Of a stretch of 21,515 bases of DNA, positions 1 through 7,719 are shown in pieces. The notes beneath the pieces are model-generated. The model was not told the origin of the DNA. It worked only from the letters and a program-made list of their open reading frames with translations, and did no database searches. Made by a program: the position numbers and the translations under genes. Source of the stretch: an uncultured Lachnospiraceae bacterium (GTDB taxonomy: Bacteria; Bacillota_A; Clostridia; Lachnospirales; Lachnospiraceae). Each line of letters opens with the position of its first letter. Within the stretch, counting starts at the first letter, position 1. The stretch spans positions 1 to 21,515 of the forward strand of contig CAJUMT010000032.1 in NCBI GenBank assembly GCA_910587495.1. The letters run 5' to 3'.

Positions 1-184
1 CCTGATCCGTAAGCAGAATCGTGATCCGGTCTCTCATTGCCGGATTCGGCATCACATACTTAAGCACTGCCAGCTGTGCATAAGGAGTCTTATAGGAAAA
101 CCCGTCCTCTTTTATTTGATAGACGCAGTCTGTATAGAAATTCGTACCAAGGACTGCGATAAAGTGTCTGTTTGGATGCTCCAT
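1..184 (-). CDS. TM1812-family CARF protein, second tandem copy (3' part outside window)
   Basis: Only the first 61 codons are visible; the gene runs off the left edge. The translated start aligns nearly residue for residue with the start of the neighbouring gene at 211-1764: both have RHF-[MI]-AVLGT, then YTDCVY, then YAQLAVLKY. This LGTxxYxxCxY pattern marks the N-terminal Rossmann-like CARF domain of the TM1812 (TIGR02221) family of type III CRISPR accessory proteins, which bind cyclic oligoadenylate. The ATG at 184 lies 26 nt after the upstream stop and is preceded by a purine-rich AGAAGGGAAGAAC ribosome site, so it belongs to the same operon. The two copies differ in about half of the first 60 positions, so this is an old duplication and not a recent one. 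Whether it has a HEPN or other effector domain cannot be seen. Confidence 0.85.
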   Translation of the reverse strand, partial: MEHPNRHFIAVLGTNFYTDCVYQIKEDGFSYKTPYAQLAVLKYVMPNPAMRDRITILLTDQ

Positions 185-210
185 TTTTCTGTTCTTCCCT
201 TCTTTGTTTT

Positions 211-1764
211 CTACTGGGATACCGGCAGATCATTATCCTCGTCCTGCACGATTCCTTCTCTCTCCATGATCTCAAGCAGCTCCTGATACCATTTTTTCAG
301 GTTGCTCTGAAACCTTTTATAAGGCATAACATTTTTCTGATATCCAAAATGGTTCAGCGTATTACGGAACTGAACGATGCTCGACAGCAAACGGAGCAGT
401 TCCATGGAGATCTGTTCCGTCATGCCCTTCACGATCCCGCAATACTGCAAAAACGGCTCCGCAGTTTCTCTTACTTCTTCCTGTTCGCAAAGCTCTTGGA
501 ATACCTCTTCCTGCTCCAGCGCTTTCTGAAGGCCTGCCTGTCTGCATGTCTTCTCCAGTTCTTCTTCTGTCATGCCTGACTTTTTCTGCTTCTTCTTGCA
601 GTCCCCGTATACATGAACCATATAGCCCAACGGCTGACCGATCACTTTTTCCCTGACATCCTGGTCCTCCGCGGGAAGCTCATACATCTCCCCGATCAGG
701 GTGACAATCACCTCTTCCAGCGCCGTGAAGCCCAACTGCGTCTGTTCCTTTTTGATCGCCCATTCTATCGCTGCTAGTCCGGTAGCCGTGCTGTCCAGAC
801 GGATTCTCCTGCCGTCCTTGTTCACATATGGCCGCTTCCGGAAGATCTTTAAGTCCTCCCGAATCCGGTCAAACAGCCGGGACAAGGGCGCAGCGGACAT
901 GGATTCCTGGCTCTCCATCATCCACTGATAATTGCTGCAGAATTCTTCATACGCCTTCCGGATACTGTTTTCGGAAGTATCCGCCGTCTTCCCCCGGCAG
1001 GCGCTGATACAGCTGGTCAGGTCATACAGGCTTTTTAAGACTGCGTTTTCCGCCTTCCTCTGGTTCTGCTTCCCTGCCCGCTTTCCGGTTTCGTACAGCT
1101 TAAAGATCTGGGCGCTGTTTCCGCTCTCCACGAAGGATTCCGCCGCGCTGGTCCAGTCCAGGATTACGCTGCAAGGCGTCATATCCAGCAGGTTGACATG
1201 AAGCTCGTTATTGATCTTCGTGCCAAGTTCATACGCACCGTAATACATGCCGCCCACACGAATCTCTTTCAACGCCTTCGCATAATTGATGATCGTCAGC
1301 ACCTGCATGGGAATATTGCGAAGCCCGTGGGTAAAATCAAAGCAGATCGTCTCCCGCGGCTCGATCTCTTCATAGATTTTCTCAAAGATCCCGTCGATCT
1401 CTTCTTGATTCCTTCCTTCTTTAATAAAGATGCAGCGGAGCGGAATGCCCGGATATGCGGTTTTTAAGATCTCTTCCAGACCGACCTTAAGCTCTTCCGG
1501 ATTAAGGATGATCCCGCGTTCTGCCAGAATCTCAAGTTCCTTCTTTGTATAATGCCTGGTCAGCCAGTTTTTCTCATATGCTTTCTGCGTCAGCATGATA
1601 CTGATCCTGTCTGCAGGTTCCTTCTTCCAGTCCATATATTTTAAGACCGCCAGCTGTGCATAGGCAGTTCTGCAGCAAAAATCCGTCTTCTCCATCTCGT
1701 ACACACAGTCCGTGTACAGGCTCGTTCCAAGAACCGCCATAAAATGCCTGCACCTTTTCCCCAT
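211..1764 (-). CDS. TM1812-family CARF-HEPN ribonuclease (Csx1-like)
   Basis: A 517-residue protein from the ATG at 1764. An in-frame TTG lies 6 nt upstream, but the GGGAGG at 1773-1778 sits 8 nt before the ATG and only 2 nt before the TTG, so the ATG is preferred. The N-terminal half is a CARF domain: a first strand with AVLGT near residues 9-13, and DFTHG followed by LRNIP at about 143-152, the DxTHG motif of TIGR02549/TM1812 proteins. The C-terminal half is helical and carries RNTLNH at about 467-472, matching the HEPN RNase signature R-x4-H. Known family members are RNases switched on by cyclic oligoadenylate made by Cas10, so this is probably one effector arm of the locus. It lies 21 nt after the TPR gene. 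Subfamily naming within Csx1/Csm6 is uncertain; CARF plus HEPN is well supported. Confidence 0.88.
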   Translation of the reverse strand: MGKRCRHFMAVLGTSLYTDCVYEMEKTDFCCRTAYAQLAVLKYMDWKKEPADRISIMLTQKAYEKNWLTRHYTKKELEILAERGIILNPEELKVGLEEILKTAYPGIPLRCIFIKEGRNQEEIDGIFEKIYEEIEPRETICFDFTHGLRNIPMQVLTIINYAKALKEIRVGGMYYGAYELGTKINNELHVNLLDMTPCSVILDWTSAAESFVESGNSAQIFKLYETGKRAGKQNQRKAENAVLKSLYDLTSCISACRGKTADTSENSIRKAYEEFCSNYQWMMESQESMSAAPLSRLFDRIREDLKIFRKRPYVNKDGRRIRLDSTATGLAAIEWAIKKEQTQLGFTALEEVIVTLIGEMYELPAEDQDVREKVIGQPLGYMVHVYGDCKKKQKKSGMTEEELEKTCRQAGLQKALEQEEVFQELCEQEEVRETAEPFLQYCGIVKGMTEQISMELLRLLSSIVQFRNTLNHFGYQKNVMPYKRFQSNLKKWYQELLEIMEREGIVQDEDNDLPVSQ

Positions 1765-1785
1765 TCGCAAAACCTCCCTGCCCCA

Positions 1786-4056
1786 CTATCGGTACATAAA
1801 ATTGATCACATGTTCCCTGATATATGCATACTGTTCCTTCGCCCCGCCGGAAGCTCTCGCCGCCTCTGCCGCCCCGGCGTTTCCCAAAGCCAGATATTGA
1901 AGGAATGTCTCCATCTGTCCTTGCAGACATGTAAGCCCATCCTTCTTTGCTGCATATTCCAGTTCCCCGAACCGGCAGACCGCCTCCAGCGTATATTCCC
2001 GGAAGGAAAGGACGCCCCTGGTCTTCGCCATGTATGCCTCCGCCTCCTGCTTCCGGCCCTTTTTCCATGCAATCAGCGCCAGATATTTGTAGATAATCTC
2101 CCAGGGATGATTGTTGATCTGGGAAATCGCTTCTTCTTTGCCGTACTTTTCCGCCTCTTTCTCGATCCGGCACAGCCGATCCAACAGGCGCCCGCTGATA
2201 CTGTCCAGATGAAAACGGTACAGGCCTTTCACATACACATACAGTGCGAACTTCATGCTGAAATCACCCTGCTCCCTGATGCCTTCCCGAAGCAGGTAAG
2301 TAAGCTGCGTTCCTGATTCCTTCTCGCCTCCTAAATACTCGGCCAAACGGCAGTCATATGCCTCCTTTTCTCCCATCTCCAGATAGTAGTGCAGCAAATA
2401 AGACAACGTCCTCATATAATCATACGAAGTCTTATTCTGAATCTGTTCCAGCGCCTGGAGGAAAGATTCCTCTGCCTCTCTTTGATGAAGCGCCGCCTGT
2501 ACCTGCCCCAGCTGGCTCAAAGAGATCCCATAATGAATAGAAGTCTCCTGGTCAGGATAGACCAGTTCCCGGATTCCCAGAAGCTCTTTCTGATATATGA
2601 CATTATCCTGTGCGATATCCAGCGCTTCCTGATAATCAAAGCGGTCCATGAGATAAACCGCCATCTTATTCCGGGTTTTCAGATAGCGTTCCAATTCCGT
2701 ATGGCCTGCATGCCGCACGCATTTTTTAAAGCATTCCTTTGCGCGAAGGCTGTCTCCGATATGGGTGTATGCAGAGATCCCTGCATCATACAGTTCATAG
2801 AGTACGGATTTTTCCTCTTCTCTTTGAAAAACTATATTTTCAAGCATTCCTTCCAGCGCCTGATAGATGCAGACCAGATCTTCCTGATTCCGGTTATTTC
2901 CCTCTAAAAACAGGCTGTATTTCCGGAGGGCGATGCCAAAGGCGGAGGCGTCCGTCTCCTTCCTCAGATGCTCTGCGATCTTTGGAAACCAGTTTTTCTT
3001 ATAATATCCCGCATAGGGACTGTCCGTCCGCATTCCTTCCTGCGCAAGCCGCAGCGCTTCAAAATAATCCTTCTCTTCCAGCCGGTACCATGCCTTTTTA
3101 AACAGCGTATCGACCGCGTCATAAGCGAAGATCAGATTCCTGTCATGCCCGGTATATTTCCGCGCGCGTTCCGCCATATCCTCAATAAGCGCCTCCGCCG
3201 AGTGTGTATCCAGCTTGTGTCCAAGAACCGAGCATACCACATCTGCCAGGAATAAAAATTCCATCCCCAGGCTCTGCTGTTCCTCCTGGTAATAGATGGA
3301 ATGCACCCGGACCCGATCAAGCTGAATCTCTCGCTTTCCGGTATCCAGCATCTCCCGCTCGACCGCCGTCCGGTAGATATCCGCATTCGTCAGCGGGAAA
3401 AACCGCTTATTTCTGTATCTTTCAGACAAATCCCTGCGTTCTTTATAGCCAAGCGCCTGATACTCCCTGGCTCTCATATCGGCATTCTCTCCCTGCACCA
3501 CCGCCATCCGGGTAGCCAGGTCAAGAAGGATGCGCCCACGGACCTCAAAGACCGGATTATGAAAGATCAGCCGCTCCACAATCTCCTCCGCCATATGTAC
3601 ATACAGGTTGCTGGCATAATCCTCGCGGACCAGGATACTGGTCTCATCGGACAAAAGTTCCTTCTGTACGGTTCCGAACCGCTCCAGAGCAAAAAGGCTG
3701 TACCGCCCCTGGCGGGGCTTCATATGATTCAGTTCATCCCCGAAACTATTTCTGATCGGGCAGGTTCCCGACCGCAGGAATCCGCCCAGCGTCTCATTGA
3801 TCCGCCTCTTCACATCCCCAAGCGTGTCATTTAAAATGCCTCCACCCTCTTCATAATGCAGTCCCTGCGGATATTCCGCATGATTCTCCTCGCAGACCGC
3901 CTTTAAGTACAGGCGGATCCTGCGCTTCTCCCTGTCATGATCCGCGGAACTGTCCCCGTCATCATAGATCAGTCCGCCGATGAACAACGGCTCTTTCCCC
4001 TCATACCCCTCTACATTTTCAAATCTTCCCTGTTCGTCCAGCGCAATCGTCAACAT
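1786..4056 (-). CDS. Large TPR-repeat protein of the CRISPR locus, possible DUF3800/RNase H-like N-terminus
   Basis: A 756-residue protein whose ATG overlaps the stop of the upstream RAMP gene as TAATG, so it is translationally tied to the complex genes. From about residue 300 to the end it is almost entirely helical, with TPR-like pairs such as YDAGISAYTHIGDSLRAKEC and a repeated pattern of aromatic, Ala and Gly positions. The N-terminal 280 residues are not TPR. They open with IALDEQGRF (D7, E8, G10), then LFIGGLIYDD, YPQGLHY (H67) and later FLFLADVVCS (D272). That order recalls DUF3800 proteins (DESG..., ELH..., LADL...), which have an RNase H-like fold; this is inference from pattern only. 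No caspase-like CHAT domain is seen, so it is not an obvious TPR-CHAT (Csx29) homologue. It may be a scaffold or an effector of the complex. Confidence 0.72.
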   Translation of the reverse strand: MLTIALDEQGRFENVEGYEGKEPLFIGGLIYDDGDSSADHDREKRRIRLYLKAVCEENHAEYPQGLHYEEGGGILNDTLGDVKRRINETLGGFLRSGTCPIRNSFGDELNHMKPRQGRYSLFALERFGTVQKELLSDETSILVREDYASNLYVHMAEEIVERLIFHNPVFEVRGRILLDLATRMAVVQGENADMRAREYQALGYKERRDLSERYRNKRFFPLTNADIYRTAVEREMLDTGKREIQLDRVRVHSIYYQEEQQSLGMEFLFLADVVCSVLGHKLDTHSAEALIEDMAERARKYTGHDRNLIFAYDAVDTLFKKAWYRLEEKDYFEALRLAQEGMRTDSPYAGYYKKNWFPKIAEHLRKETDASAFGIALRKYSLFLEGNNRNQEDLVCIYQALEGMLENIVFQREEEKSVLYELYDAGISAYTHIGDSLRAKECFKKCVRHAGHTELERYLKTRNKMAVYLMDRFDYQEALDIAQDNVIYQKELLGIRELVYPDQETSIHYGISLSQLGQVQAALHQREAEESFLQALEQIQNKTSYDYMRTLSYLLHYYLEMGEKEAYDCRLAEYLGGEKESGTQLTYLLREGIREQGDFSMKFALYVYVKGLYRFHLDSISGRLLDRLCRIEKEAEKYGKEEAISQINNHPWEIIYKYLALIAWKKGRKQEAEAYMAKTRGVLSFREYTLEAVCRFGELEYAAKKDGLTCLQGQMETFLQYLALGNAGAAEAARASGGAKEQYAYIREHVINFMYR

Positions 4057-6047
4057 TACCTGCCACCCCTTTTTCCCCGGTTTCCTCCGCCGCCGAACTG
4101 TCCCCCGCCTGCATTTTTAGGCGGAAGGTCTTCTACTTTCTTAAGCCCCGGTTCCATGGCTTCCATATATTCCTGATAGCACATCTGGGTTCGTTTCTGC
4201 GCCATGCCTGTGCGTTTTTTCCGGTATGGGTCTACAGTAATATGGTTGTCTACAAACCATTTGAAACCTTCTGTACCGGCGTTTTGTGCTCCGGAAAACG
4301 GATATGCCACCGTCTCTCCTGCCACAGCCTTAAAATCCATGCATTTTTTAAACTGCACGACTTTTTCTTTTGCAAAGACGCTGTCCGGTATCTCTTCCTT
4401 ATATTCCGTCTCACGGATATCAATCCTGCCCCCTTCTTTCTCCACTTTCCGAAGTTTTACAGCATCTACGCATACGGCGATGCTTCCCAGTCCGAACGGT
4501 TTCGCCGCTCCCAGCCGATAGCCGCACTGTTTTCCTGAAAGCCCGGCGCCGTCTCCGCTGTTTAAGAGCCAGATCAGCTGCTGTAATTCTTTCTCCGATA
4601 TCTGACAAAAATACAGTTTTCCATGGAAGGATATGCCTTTTTTCAGCGGGCGGACAGTCATATTCTGGTTTGTTTTTTCCACGCCGGAGGGCAGACGCAT
4701 ATCCATCTGATGCCAGTAAAATTTTCTGCCGCTCATTTCCGGGCGGTTCGCATGAAGTTTCCCCTGGGCGTCCAGATAATAGTCATACGTCCAGAAGACA
4801 GCCCCCTTTGGACGTTTCACATAAAACTCCATATTGTTAAGCTTCGGCGAAGAAAGCGGATACAGTGTCGTCACCGGTTCATAATATCCCTGATAATTAT
4901 CCTGTTTTTCACATTCCAGATCGGAAAAACGAAGCTTCGACGAGACGGCGAACTTTTTTCCCAATGTTCCAAACAAAGAACACGCCGGGCAAAGCTTTTC
5001 CTTCTGGCTGCAGCTTCGGTAAGAACCTGCCAGATCTTTAAGTCTGTTGCTGTATACCTCTCTGGTAATACTGGCCGGGGACAGCCAGAGGAATCCGCCC
5101 TCCTCACTATAATATACCGGGAAATACTCTTCCCCTTCCCCGGCCTTAAAGCGCCTGAGTTCTCTTTCATACTCTGCATATCCGTTATTGCCGTCCGCTT
5201 TGTTCTTCTGATACATTTTTAAAATACTGTCCAGGTTATCCATCTCCTGTTTCAGATTGCTCCAGACCACCTTTCCATTTTTAGGCACAAAGACATGGCA
5301 GCAATGCTTCTGGGATGAGGGGCGGCCATTTTTACACGGCTGCTCGGGACTTTTTTCTCCCTTTATGATATATCCGACTGACTTTTCTGTGCTTTTGGCG
5401 TCTGCCCGTTTTACATGGGAAGCAAGCGGCTTTATTGGAAATTTTCTTCCGTCACGCGTCGTCCCCATCCGCTTAATCCGGTCAAAGAATACCCTGCATC
5501 CTTCCGGAAATCCTTCCTGCACATAGCACTCTCTGTCATAATATTCTAATGCATTCCAATGTTCCTCATCTTTGGCGCTGTTCTTCCCTTTCGTCCGCCA
5601 GATACAGTCCTCCGCCCCGATCAGTTCATAGGAAGCCGATCTGCCGCTGCCCGTCCGATGGATCAGTCCGGCTTTATACACCTCTACTGTCCGTTTACTT
5701 AAGATTACGTCGTCATCCAGCGCCGACATACAGGAATCGGTCATCATCTCATATATACTGCGGAACATCCCACGCACCTCGCTGCCCGGGATCACCGGTT
5801 CGGGACAGGGCCGGTCCGCATCCGTACCGGTCAAATCCTCATAGGAAAAAAAGTCATAAGACTTATGGTCCGGGATGCCGGACGGAAACGCCTGGTCCGT
5901 ACTGGTATTTGGAATAAATAAAGGCGTCTTCGTCAGCACCGAGTATTCGATGACGCCTGTGTAATCCCCCTTCGTCCGGCTTAGTTCCGCCTTTTTGCTG
6001 CCCAGCGGAACAAAATTATATGGATTTACAAACTTATATCTTCCCAT
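4056..6047 (-). CDS. TIGR03986-type type III CRISPR RAMP protein
   Basis: A 663-residue protein with a characteristic opening (FVNPYNFVPLG, then TKTPLFIPN) that matches the TIGR03986 family found in III-D-like loci. Two RAMP (ferredoxin-like RNA-binding) units are visible. The first has IPGSEVRGMFR at about 86-96 followed by SCMSALDDD. The second has CPACSLFGTLGKK at about 353-365 and a Gly-rich loop, GYRLGAAKPFGLGS, at about 509-522. Such proteins are Cas7-like backbone subunits that hold crRNA and target RNA. The final 20 residues are almost only Gly, Arg, Asn and Lys, like an RGG tail. The ATG overlaps the csx19-like stop as TAATG, with AAGGAGG just upstream. The family call is strong; the exact position in the complex is inferred. 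Confidence 0.87.
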   Translation of the reverse strand: MGRYKFVNPYNFVPLGSKKAELSRTKGDYTGVIEYSVLTKTPLFIPNTSTDQAFPSGIPDHKSYDFFSYEDLTGTDADRPCPEPVIPGSEVRGMFRSIYEMMTDSCMSALDDDVILSKRTVEVYKAGLIHRTGSGRSASYELIGAEDCIWRTKGKNSAKDEEHWNALEYYDRECYVQEGFPEGCRVFFDRIKRMGTTRDGRKFPIKPLASHVKRADAKSTEKSVGYIIKGEKSPEQPCKNGRPSSQKHCCHVFVPKNGKVVWSNLKQEMDNLDSILKMYQKNKADGNNGYAEYERELRRFKAGEGEEYFPVYYSEEGGFLWLSPASITREVYSNRLKDLAGSYRSCSQKEKLCPACSLFGTLGKKFAVSSKLRFSDLECEKQDNYQGYYEPVTTLYPLSSPKLNNMEFYVKRPKGAVFWTYDYYLDAQGKLHANRPEMSGRKFYWHQMDMRLPSGVEKTNQNMTVRPLKKGISFHGKLYFCQISEKELQQLIWLLNSGDGAGLSGKQCGYRLGAAKPFGLGSIAVCVDAVKLRKVEKEGGRIDIRETEYKEEIPDSVFAKEKVVQFKKCMDFKAVAGETVAYPFSGAQNAGTEGFKWFVDNHITVDPYRKKRTGMAQKRTQMCYQEYMEAMEPGLKKVEDLPPKNAGGGQFGGGGNRGKRGGR

Positions 6048-6436
6048 TATGGCCTCCTTCGCATTTTCAGGCGGTAATCATCCACATATGCCATTCCGTT
6101 TTCTTCGTTGTACGCAATATGGTTCAGCACCGTGATCTCTTCCTGGCTGTCTTCCAAAAGCACGCGCTCTTTGAACACCGCCCACTCATCTTCTTCCGGG
6201 AAATCCGTTATCACCTCAATCACACCGGACGGAAAGCGGCGGCTTTTGGAGGCAACACTTCGGTACTCTTTCTGCTCGTCAAAAAGATGCAGTTCCAGAA
6301 GTTCCTTGCCTGCAAGCGTTTCGAAAAGCTCTTCTCTTCCTTCATATTTTTTGAAGATCACTTTCCGCCTTGTGTATGCCAGCATCTGTCCCTGCGCCGG
6401 AGCACCTTCAAGCTTTTTAAGATCCTGTAATGTCAT
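6047..6436 (-). CDS. Csx19-like small CRISPR protein (TIGR03984-like)
   Basis: The best start is the ATG at 6436, giving 129 residues (MTLQDLKKLEG...). It overlaps the stop of the preceding gene as ATGA and has GGGAGG at 6446-6451, nine bases upstream. A longer reading from 6481 is open but has no ribosome site and would lie inside the upstream gene. The protein is mixed alpha/beta with no transmembrane segment. Size, position between RAMP genes, and patterns such as LHLFDEQKEYR and the C-terminal YNEENGMAYVDDYRLKMR resemble TIGR03984 (Csx19), a small protein of type III-D loci whose role is not settled. The match is by recall of the family pattern and is moderate. A small-subunit (Cas11) role is an alternative, but the strand-rich sequence argues against it. 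Confidence 0.6.
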   Translation of the reverse strand: MTLQDLKKLEGAPAQGQMLAYTRRKVIFKKYEGREELFETLAGKELLELHLFDEQKEYRSVASKSRRFPSGVIEVITDFPEEDEWAVFKERVLLEDSQEEITVLNHIAYNEENGMAYVDDYRLKMRRRP

Positions 6437-7719
6437 TTGGCCTGGCCTCCCTTCACACTGGCGTACAGAGCCGCCAGGCATTCCTGCTCCGTGAGCGATT
6501 CACTGCAAAATATGACCCTGTCGTCATCCGCGGCAAAAATACCTCTTCCGATGGCCGACTGGCCTCCCACCGCCACATAGCCTTTCTGAATATCCCGGAT
6601 GACCAGATAAAGAAGCCCAACGATTGCCTTGTATTCTCCATACGCATCTTTACGCACCATCAGTTCCAGTTCTGTCTTTCCGTTCATACAGGAAACTTCC
6701 GAATACAGCGCCCCGTCCACCGTGGAAGCGTCAAAACGGTTGATCTTATTCCTGGTCATTGGAAGAGATACCGTATCTCTTAATACACTTTCGCCGACCA
6801 CGACAGCCGACTGGCAGCCATCTTCTTTTTCAAGATTGCCAAACCAGGCGCCGATCACCTTCTCCGGATCTTTGACCTCGGCTTCCGTGAGAATATTCTT
6901 CGCATCTGCACGGATCGCGCCGTTCCAGCTGCTGCCCGGAATCACCGGCTGCCCGTTACATGTAATATGCTCATAATCCGCTTCGTCCGGTTTTGTAGAA
7001 TACCGCCGGATACTGATACCGCCTTTTTGTTTCAGCGGAACCTGAATATGCACATATTTTCCCGCCGCCGCGCTCTTATGTACCTGCTTCCACGCTTCAT
7101 AGGAACACGCCTCATACGCCGAAAGCGCCCTGTCCTTTTGCTGGAAATCAATCCATTGATCCACGTCCTTAGAACCAAATCCTTTTTCATAAATCTTTAA
7201 AATACGGACTCTTCCATATCCTCTGTTTTTATCAGAGCCGAAACGGATCTCACCGTCCTGCATGCCCTGAAAGAGGGAAGCAACCAGAGCCTCGCAGTCC
7301 ATTTCTTCCTGTTCCTTCCGAACCACATATTCCAGATACAACGTCCCTTTAGCGCCTGTCTCAATGATTTCCTGGTCAAACTTGTTGTCAACCGTTTTCT
7401 CCTCCGTCAGTTTGACTCTGTCCCTCAAAGATACCTGCATCCCGGCTTTTTGGTCGAAATACAAGTCAGATAAGCTGACCGCGCTCATGCGCCCTTTTTC
7501 TCCCTGTGAATATCCGAACAATTTCTCGCGGTTCTCCTTCTGGCTTACATAATTCCTGAGCGCCCCTGCCAGGGAACTCCCCGGGATAAAGACCTCGCCG
7601 TCGCGGTTCCGGATCAGATCCGCGTCTGATTCATAATCCTCCCCGCCAGAGACTGCCATAGGAGAGGCAAGCGCTAGTTCCGCCGCGTAATATTTGCGAT
7701 ATTTAACTGGATTTTTCAT
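6433..7719 (-). CDS. Tandem double Cas7/Csm3-like RAMP protein
   Basis: This 428-residue protein is two Cas7-like units in one chain. Unit 1 has IPGSSLAGALR at about 45-55, RDRVKLT at 99-105 and a Gly-rich loop, GSDKNRGYGRV, at 161-171. Unit 2 has IPGSSWNGAIR at 260-270, RNKINRFDASTVDGALYSE at 323-341 and GGQSAIGRGIF at 385-395. In Csm3 and Cmr4 the Asp in the loop before IPGSS cuts target RNA; here D32 or D34 in unit 1 and an acidic DEADYE stretch in unit 2 occupy the equivalent place. Target RNA could thus be cut once or twice per chain, but that is inferred. The ATG overlaps the end of the csx10-like gene by 17 nt. The family is clear; single-unit Csm3 proteins are usually about half this length. 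Confidence 0.87.
   Translation of the reverse strand: MKNPVKYRKYYAAELALASPMAVSGGEDYESDADLIRNRDGEVFIPGSSLAGALRNYVSQKENREKLFGYSQGEKGRMSAVSLSDLYFDQKAGMQVSLRDRVKLTEEKTVDNKFDQEIIETGAKGTLYLEYVVRKEQEEMDCEALVASLFQGMQDGEIRFGSDKNRGYGRVRILKIYEKGFGSKDVDQWIDFQQKDRALSAYEACSYEAWKQVHKSAAAGKYVHIQVPLKQKGGISIRRYSTKPDEADYEHITCNGQPVIPGSSWNGAIRADAKNILTEAEVKDPEKVIGAWFGNLEKEDGCQSAVVVGESVLRDTVSLPMTRNKINRFDASTVDGALYSEVSCMNGKTELELMVRKDAYGEYKAIVGLLYLVIRDIQKGYVAVGGQSAIGRGIFAADDDRVIFCSESLTEQECLAALYASVKGGQAK

Noticed and set aside
1786..4056. TPR protein as a TPR-CHAT (Csx29) caspase-like protease
   Set aside because: The helical repeats run to the C-terminus, and no His/Cys CHAT motifs are seen where that domain should be.
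6047..6481. Longer 144-residue form of the csx19-like protein
   Set aside because: The extra 15 residues lie inside the upstream gene with no ribosome site; the ATG at 6436 has an ATGA overlap and GGGAGG nine bases away.
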